A DNA stretch of 51,495 nucleotides. It comes from Prochlorococcus sp. AG-409-L18. GTDB lineage: Bacteria; Cyanobacteriota; Cyanobacteriia; PCC-6307; Cyanobiaceae. Positions 46,698-51,495 of this stretch are shown in pieces. Each line of letters opens with the position of its first letter. Position 1 is the stretch's first letter. The notes under the pieces were generated by a model that worked only from the letters and a program-made list of their open reading frames with translations, was not told the origin of the DNA and made no database searches. The translations under genes were made by a program, and so were the position numbers. The DNA is taken from positions 1 through 51,495 of the forward strand of contig QCKG01000004.1 in the NCBI GenBank assembly GCA_003215535.1, given 5' to 3'.

Positions 46698-48094
46698 TGT
46701 TCAGCAAGCCAGGGCAATAGTATTTCAAGAGATACAGCTCTACTGGCTTTAAGTAACAACACGTCCCCTGCCTTTAACCAAGAAAGTAATGGCTGCATAG
46801 CTTTTTCAGGGCTAGACACAACAGCAAAATAAGCCAACGAATGTGCTGCGTTTGTCATGGCATCTGCCTCTGCTCCATCAGCTACAACCACCAATCCGTC
46901 CAAACCTAACCTAACCACTCTTTCTGCAACATGTTGATGCAAGGCCACACTATGACTCCCTAGTTCCAACATTTTCCCAAGGACAGCAAAGTGCCTCCCC
47001 GGATAACTAACCAACAATTCCAAAGCAGAGTTAACCGCCTCAGGGGAGGCGTTGTATGTCTCGTCAAGAACTGTCAAACGACCAAACTGACATATCCTAT
47101 TCCTGCCACAGGATGTCGGAACAGACAAATCTTTCAAATAATCCCAAGGAACATTTAACTCCCTAGCGACTGCAATTGCGAGCATGAAATTCCTAGCGTT
47201 ATGTCTACCTAATAAAGGGAGATGGCAAATATTGTTTTCTATAGCAATTTCATTATTAAAGACATCTATAGAGCCAACCAGGTCAGCTTTTGGAAGTTCC
47301 TTCCTTGACAGATCTTGTTTTTTTTCACCAAGAGAAAGTTCATCATCGTCAAGTCCAACACGTACAACTCTTCCCGTCCAATTATGTGCAAGAACTTCTT
47401 CCAATAGATGATCCCCAAATGGGATCACTACAACTCCATTAGGTTTTAAAGCCGAAGTTATCTCACACTTTGCTTTAGCTATTTGCCTGCGACTCCCGAG
47501 CAGTCCAATATGTGCACTGCCAATGTTAGTGATAACTGCAATATCGGGTTGACTACATGTGGACAGACGTTCAATCTCACCTAAACCACGCATTCCCATC
47601 TCCACCACAAATGCAGCATGAGTGGAATTCCCTTTAAGCAAAGTAAGAGGAACTCCTATGTCGTTATTATTATTCTCCGAACTAGCCATTATCTTACCAA
47701 TAGACTCCAAGGCAGAACGAATCATCTCCCTAGTTGTTGTCTTCCCCACAGAGCCTGTAACTGCAACAACTGGGACGTCCAAATCACAACGATGTATCAA
47801 CCCAAGCTGTTGATAAGCATAAACAGTGTCATCTACTACCCAATGAAGGAGCCCTTTAGGTAAAGGGAATTGATAATGTCGAGAGACTACAGCAGCTTGC
47901 GCACCAAGACTAAAAACCCGAGTTAGAAATTTATGGCCATCGAATTTTCCTCCAACTAATGGAACAAAAAAGTCACCCTTAACAAGTTTACGACTATCCG
48001 TACATACTTTCCCAACCGGCTGCTCAAGGTTATTGTCTCCTTCGCTTATAGGTGCTCCCCATAGTTCATTTAAATTTTTAAGTTTGAGTGCCAT
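46688..48094 (-). CDS. murF: UDP-N-acetylmuramoyl-tripeptide--D-alanyl-D-alanine ligase
   Basis: MurF (468 aa) adds the D-Ala-D-Ala dipeptide in the last cytoplasmic step of peptidoglycan precursor synthesis. The ATP loop is [13 protein letters not shown] (113-123), followed by [27 protein letters not shown] and the C-terminal [19 protein letters not shown] block, all typical. The start is ATG 48092-48094; a TTG one codon earlier is unlikely. The 3' end overlaps glmU by 10 bp. It is 98 nt after glgA. Confidence 0.95.
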   Translation of the reverse strand: MALKLKNLNELWGAPISEGDNNLEQPVGKVCTDSRKLVKGDFFVPLVGGKFDGHKFLTRVFSLGAQAAVVSRHYQFPLPKGLLHWVVDDTVYAYQQLGLIHRCDLDVPVVAVTGSVGKTTTREMIRSALESIGKIMASSENNNNDIGVPLTLLKGNSTHAAFVVEMGMRGLGEIERLSTCSQPDIAVITNIGSAHIGLLGSRRQIAKAKCEITSALKPNGVVVIPFGDHLLEEVLAHNWTGRVVRVGLDDDELSLGEKKQDLSRKELPKADLVGSIDVFNNEIAIENNICHLPLLGRHNARNFMLAIAVARELNVPWDYLKDLSVPTSCGRNRICQFGRLTVLDETYNASPEAVNSALELLVSYPGRHFAVLGKMLELGSHSVALHQHVAERVVRLGLDGLVVVADGAEADAMTNAAHSLAYFAVVSSPEKAMQPLLSWLKAGDVLLLKASRAVSLEILLPWLAEHQF

Positions 48095-48195
48095 CAATAC
48101 ATTGACTATTAGAAGAAATAATCTTTTCTTTTTCTTTTAACTCCTTATTTTAAGGGGAAAAGAAGTTGACTAAAGTAATTTACCCAAGTCCCAAA

Positions 48196-49656
48196 TTAAA
48201 CAGCATTAAGCCCTTGCAATGAAGGATCGGCTTCCTGACCAACAGAAAGTTTCTCAACCACCGCCGCATCAGGTGATGGCTCTTTTACTCCACAGACATC
48301 TTTATACATACGTTCATAATCCAATGCTGATTTGTCCCAACTATAGGTTTGATTCATTGCTCGTAGTTGCAATGCCCTCCAGCTTTCTCGATGACGAAAT
48401 GCCTCCCAAGACCTAACCAAAGCAGTATAAAAATCAACAGGTTCAAAGCGATCGAAACAAAATCCTGTACCTTTTTGGCTAATTGGATCATGAGGAGTAA
48501 CTGTATCAACAAGACCACCAACATTCCTAACTATTGGTACAGAGCCATAACGCATTGCAAGTAGCTGACTAATCCCACATGGCTCAAAACGACTAGGCAT
48601 TAAGAATGCATCGCTACCTGCATAAATCAAACGAGACAATTGATCGTCATAAGTTAGGAAAACAGAGAAACGTCCAGGATGCTCAGTCGCAAGTTGCCAA
48701 AGGAATGACTCCAAGCTTCTATCACCGGTACCTAAAACCACAATTTGAGAGTCTGTATAAGCAAGCAATCTCTTTACAACCTGTAGAACCAAGTCAACTC
48801 CTTTTTGATCAACAAGTCTGCTGACCATACCTAATAAATACGTATCTGGATTAACATCTAACCCCATACGTTCTTGCAAAGATTGTTTGTTAATGCTCCT
48901 CCCTGAAAGATCATCACAACTAAAATTAGCTGCAATAGATTGATCCTTGGCAGGGTCCCATTCCTCAAGATCAATACCATTAAGGATTCCACGAAGTTTG
49001 CCTGAAATATAATTAAGCAAACCATCGAGATTCTCCCCGTACTCTGGAGTACAAATCTCTCTTGCATAAGTAGGGGAGACCGCATTTACCCTATCGGCAT
49101 AAAGCATGGCTGCAGCCATTGTGTGATCACCATGCATATACCAAGGGCACCACGTCATTCGATCTAGTTTCCAACGCCAAGGACCTTGATACTTGAGGTT
49201 ATGAATAGTGAAAACTGTGCTTATTTCTGGATCTTGATGCATCCACACAGGAATCATTCCTGTGTGCCAGTCATGGCAATGGAGAACTTCCGGTTTCCAA
49301 TAATTCCATGAAAATTCAGAGGCAGCACTTGCAAAGAAAGTAAATCTCCAATCCTCATCATCCCCTCCATAAATCCTTTCAGGATCAAAGACAGGATGTC
49401 CTACCAAGTAAATGGGTAATCCATTGAGAGGATGCTGGGTTTCGTAAATTGCAAAGTCAGAGCCCATGGTATTGGCACGAAAAATAGGCTCTTCTGAAAT
49501 TTCCATACAACTCCAGAGCATCCCATACCCAGGAAGAATTAAACGAACATCATGACCAAGCTTTTTCAGGGCAGGTGGCAAAGATCCCACAACATCACCC
49601 ATCCCGCCAACCTTGACCATCGGCGCGCATTCCGCAGCGGCAAACAGCACGCGCAT
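48196..49656 (-). CDS. glgA: Glycogen synthase (ADP-glucose)
   Basis: GlgA (486 aa) extends glycogen using ADP-glucose, the main carbon store. The N-terminal sugar-nucleotide site [10 protein letters not shown] (15-24) and the C-terminal GT5 motif [20 protein letters not shown] are clear, with [14 protein letters not shown] in between. There is no signal peptide. Start ATG at 49654-49656. It lies 54 nt after menB on the same strand. Confidence 0.96.
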   Translation of the reverse strand: MRVLFAAAECAPMVKVGGMGDVVGSLPPALKKLGHDVRLILPGYGMLWSCMEISEEPIFRANTMGSDFAIYETQHPLNGLPIYLVGHPVFDPERIYGGDDEDWRFTFFASAASEFSWNYWKPEVLHCHDWHTGMIPVWMHQDPEISTVFTIHNLKYQGPWRWKLDRMTWCPWYMHGDHTMAAAMLYADRVNAVSPTYAREICTPEYGENLDGLLNYISGKLRGILNGIDLEEWDPAKDQSIAANFSCDDLSGRSINKQSLQERMGLDVNPDTYLLGMVSRLVDQKGVDLVLQVVKRLLAYTDSQIVVLGTGDRSLESFLWQLATEHPGRFSVFLTYDDQLSRLIYAGSDAFLMPSRFEPCGISQLLAMRYGSVPIVRNVGGLVDTVTPHDPISQKGTGFCFDRFEPVDFYTALVRSWEAFRHRESWRALQLRAMNQTYSWDKSALDYERMYKDVCGVKEPSPDAAVVEKLSVGQEADPSLQGLNAV

Positions 49657-49710
49657 TGCAATTCAATCGATAGATGAAAGAACTCTAAATGGCGCAAAGT
49701 CCATTGGAGT

Positions 49711-50604
49711 TTATGGAAGCCATCCTGGTTCAGAAAAGTCGGCTTGTCTCTTCTCTAAATAGGCATTTCGTCCTTCAATCGCCTCCTCAGTCCTATAGAA
49801 GAGATGTGTCGCTTGACCCGCTAATTCTTGAATTCCAGCCAAACCATCTGTTTCAGCATTGAAGGCCGCCTTAAGACATCGAATGGCCGTAGGACTGTGT
49901 TTAAGAACCTCAAGGGCCCAGTTGACTCCTTCTGCCTCAAGTTGTTCTAACGGGGTAATTGCATTTATAAGTCCCATTTGTAGGGCCTCCTCTGCTCGGT
50001 ACTGTCTACAAAGAAACCAAATTTCTCTAGCCTTCCTCTGCCCCACAACTCTCGCTAAGTAACCCGCCCCAAAGCCACCATCAAAACTACCTACCTTTGG
50101 ACCAGTCTGACCAAAAACAGCATTATCTGCAGCCAAACTAATATCACAAAGCAGATGCAAAACCTGACCTCCTCCTATCGCATAACCGGCAACAAGGGCA
50201 ATTACAACCTTTGGGAGGCTGCGAATAATTCGTTGTAAATCAAGAACATTTAGGCGAGGCAAACCATCGTTATCTACATAACCCCCAACACCTCGAAAAC
50301 TTTGGTCACCCCCTGAACAGAACGCATAACCGCCATCTTTAGCCGGCCCAACCCCAGTAAATAAAACAACCCCAATAGCTCTTTCATCCCTAATTCTTGA
50401 AAATGCATCACAAAGCTCCTCAACGGTTCGAGGGGTAAAAGCATTCCTTTTTTCAGGGCGATTGATCGCAACCCTTGCAATGCCTTCTGAACACTTATCA
50501 AGGAAAATATCTTCATACTTCCCCCACCTTTGCCATTCAACAGCCGTATCACCAGGCAAAACTCTCATTTGAGATTCCTTTGAACCATTAAGCTTTTTGG
50601 ACAT
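49711..50604 (-). CDS. menB: 1,4-dihydroxy-2-naphthoyl-CoA synthase
   Basis: MenB (297 aa) closes the naphthoquinone ring from succinylbenzoyl-CoA; in cyanobacteria this leads to phylloquinone of photosystem I. Crotonase-fold features: [21 protein letters not shown], the oxyanion region [29 protein letters not shown], and [20 protein letters not shown]. Start ATG at 50602-50604. It follows menD by 14 nt, consistent with an operon. Confidence 0.96.
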   Translation of the reverse strand: MSKKLNGSKESQMRVLPGDTAVEWQRWGKYEDIFLDKCSEGIARVAINRPEKRNAFTPRTVEELCDAFSRIRDERAIGVVLFTGVGPAKDGGYAFCSGGDQSFRGVGGYVDNDGLPRLNVLDLQRIIRSLPKVVIALVAGYAIGGGQVLHLLCDISLAADNAVFGQTGPKVGSFDGGFGAGYLARVVGQRKAREIWFLCRQYRAEEALQMGLINAITPLEQLEAEGVNWALEVLKHSPTAIRCLKAAFNAETDGLAGIQELAGQATHLFYRTEEAIEGRNAYLEKRQADFSEPGWLP

Positions 50605-50618
50605 TGCTCTACATCCTC

Positions 50619-51495
50619 TTAGAAAGTGTTTTGAGAAATCGATTCAAGGAGCTGAGCAACCCCCTTACGGAGCTCATTCCTAAGGTTCGAATCCCTAACT
50701 GGATCAGTACTTACCCGTAACAAAACAGGGCCTTTTTGAGAAAAACTCCATTCAAGGGCAATTTCTAGATCCTCCAAGCATGAGACCTGGCGATTAGGGA
50801 TTCCATGTGCTTTGGCCAAAGCAAGTTGATCGACTAGTTGAGGCATTGCAAAAAGCTCTGCGAACTCCTCACTGGAACTCGTTTCTATAGCTAATTGTTT
50901 AAATATGCCCCCGCCTCCATTGTCAATCAAAACAACAACTAACGGAATCGCTTTGGGCTGAGCTAACAACCACCCATTGCTGTCATGAAGCAATGCCAAA
51001 TCTCCACTAACCAAAACTGTAGGTCCAAGAGCTACTGCTAAGCCCATTCCAAGAGACAAAGTTCCATCAATACCAGAAGCACCCCTAAATCCAAAACATC
51101 TTCGTATTGATGGACTGGCACCTGCAAAGGAAATCCAATCCCTTATAGGGCTACTGGCTGCAAGCATCACAGGGAGACCATCAGGCAATAGTCGGTTCAG
51201 AGCGCGTGCTAAAGAAGGTTCAGTAATTGAGCCTTGAATTGGTAATAATTTTTCCAAAAAAGACTGGGCAGCTTGATCATTTTCAAACCAACGTTCAATA
51301 GTTGCTAAAAATTCCTTGGAGGATGAGGAGTTTGAAAAATCCCTTTCTGGTCCTGATCTCCACCAAGTAGCAAATCCTTTACTAAATTGAACCGAAATTC
51401 CTAAAGGATCAAGTTTCCTAAAATCCCCCTCAGTTATAAGCAATTGTTTTGGGCCTAAAGTTTGCAACCAACTTTCTAAAGTCCTACTAGCAGGA
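50619..51495 (-). CDS. menD: 2-succinyl-5-enolpyruvyl-6-hydroxy-3-cyclohexene-1-carboxylate synthase, C-terminal part (5' end outside window)
   Basis: MenD (ThDP-dependent) catalyses the first committed step of menaquinone/phylloquinone synthesis. The frame is open to the right edge, so the 5' half lies outside; about 292 residues are visible. The C-terminal ThDP domain is clear: [20 protein letters not shown], the Mg-binding [14 protein letters not shown], and [15 protein letters not shown]. The TTG at 51465-51467 is not a start because the conserved domain continues upstream. It is 14 nt before menB. Confidence 0.94.
   Translation of the reverse strand, partial: PASRTLESWLQTLGPKQLLITEGDFRKLDPLGISVQFSKGFATWWRSGPERDFSNSSSSKEFLATIERWFENDQAAQSFLEKLLPIQGSITEPSLARALNRLLPDGLPVMLAASSPIRDWISFAGASPSIRRCFGFRGASGIDGTLSLGMGLAVALGPTVLVSGDLALLHDSNGWLLAQPKAIPLVVVLIDNGGGGIFKQLAIETSSSEEFAELFAMPQLVDQLALAKAHGIPNRQVSCLEDLEIALEWSFSQKGPVLLRVSTDPVRDSNLRNELRKGVAQLLESISQNTF

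Noticed and set aside
48143-48155. CCTTATTTTAAGG hairpin between glgA and murF
   Set aside because: Only 5 bp of AT-rich stem with a 3-nt loop and no T-run on either strand.
1-51495. CRISPR array, insertion sequence, prophage or restriction-modification genes
   Set aside because: I looked for regular spaced repeats, transposase or integrase motifs and terminal inverted repeats and found none; the window is mostly core housekeeping genes.

Overview
The window is a dense stretch of bacterial chromosome with a low to moderate G+C content (about 40% judged by eye). Its gene set points to a marine picocyanobacterium, most likely a low-light Prochlorococcus. The evidence is a compact genome with many 1-4 nt junctions, cyanobacterial/plastid families (DUF3082, DUF3288, DUF1816, DUF1350 and PAM68-like proteins), a solanesyl-diphosphate-synthase-type prenyltransferase, phylloquinone genes (menB, menD), a ComB-type phosphatase and a UmuDC cassette. 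The clade assignment is inference; no rRNA or other clade marker is present.

Layout. 1-1.3 kb: two tandem AI-2E/PerM-type membrane proteins, the first cut by the window edge. 1.3-7.4 kb, minus strand: rsmA, ispE, a DUF3082 protein, a 31-residue membrane peptide, pdhB, secD, secF and a small membrane protein overlapping secF. 7.7-10.6 kb, plus strand: two small hypotheticals, rlmH, then umuD-umuC behind a 17-bp-arm inverted repeat holding an SOS-like box. 10.7-11.75 kb: three small unassigned genes, one with an HExxH motif. 11.8-17.3 kb: dnaG (minus), then an EamA transporter, a secreted glycine-rich protein, ruvA, rpsO and a PAM68-like protein (plus). 17.3-27.7 kb, minus strand: DUF3288, trpD, carA, a STAS protein, mini-RNase III, rlmB, DUF1816, gatA and dnaE. 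27.8-31.4 kb, plus strand: an ABC exporter, a small membrane protein, msrA, a 54-residue membrane protein, a possibly frameshifted ORF and tRNA-Pro(GGG), followed by about 630 bp with no convincing gene. 32-41.4 kb: mostly minus strand, with a small hypothetical, a DnaQ-like exonuclease, acs, a prenyl diphosphate synthase, murI, an N-acetylmuramoyl-alanine amidase, a Nit-type amidohydrolase and comB; DUF1350 and a HAD phosphatase lie on plus. 41.4-46.7 kb, plus strand: ubiD, aroA, an MnmC-like methyltransferase and glmU. 46.7-51.5 kb, minus strand: menD (partial), menB, glgA and murF.

Function. This is mostly core housekeeping: DNA replication and repair (dnaG, dnaE, ruvA, umuDC), ribosome maturation (rsmA, rlmH, rlmB, mini-RNase III, rpsO), protein export, cell wall synthesis (murI, murF, glmU, amidase), isoprenoid/quinone and chorismate pathways (ispE, prenyl synthase, ubiD, menB, menD, aroA, trpD) and central carbon (pdhB, acs, glgA). 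I see no insertion sequence, prophage, CRISPR array or defence operon. The observations most worth following are regulatory or small-scale: the umuD operator palindrome, a terminator-like hairpin 6 nt before trpD, a hairpin abutting the rpsO start, paired 13-bp repeats before pdhB, several very small membrane proteins, and a likely frameshift in a small ORF before tRNA-Pro.
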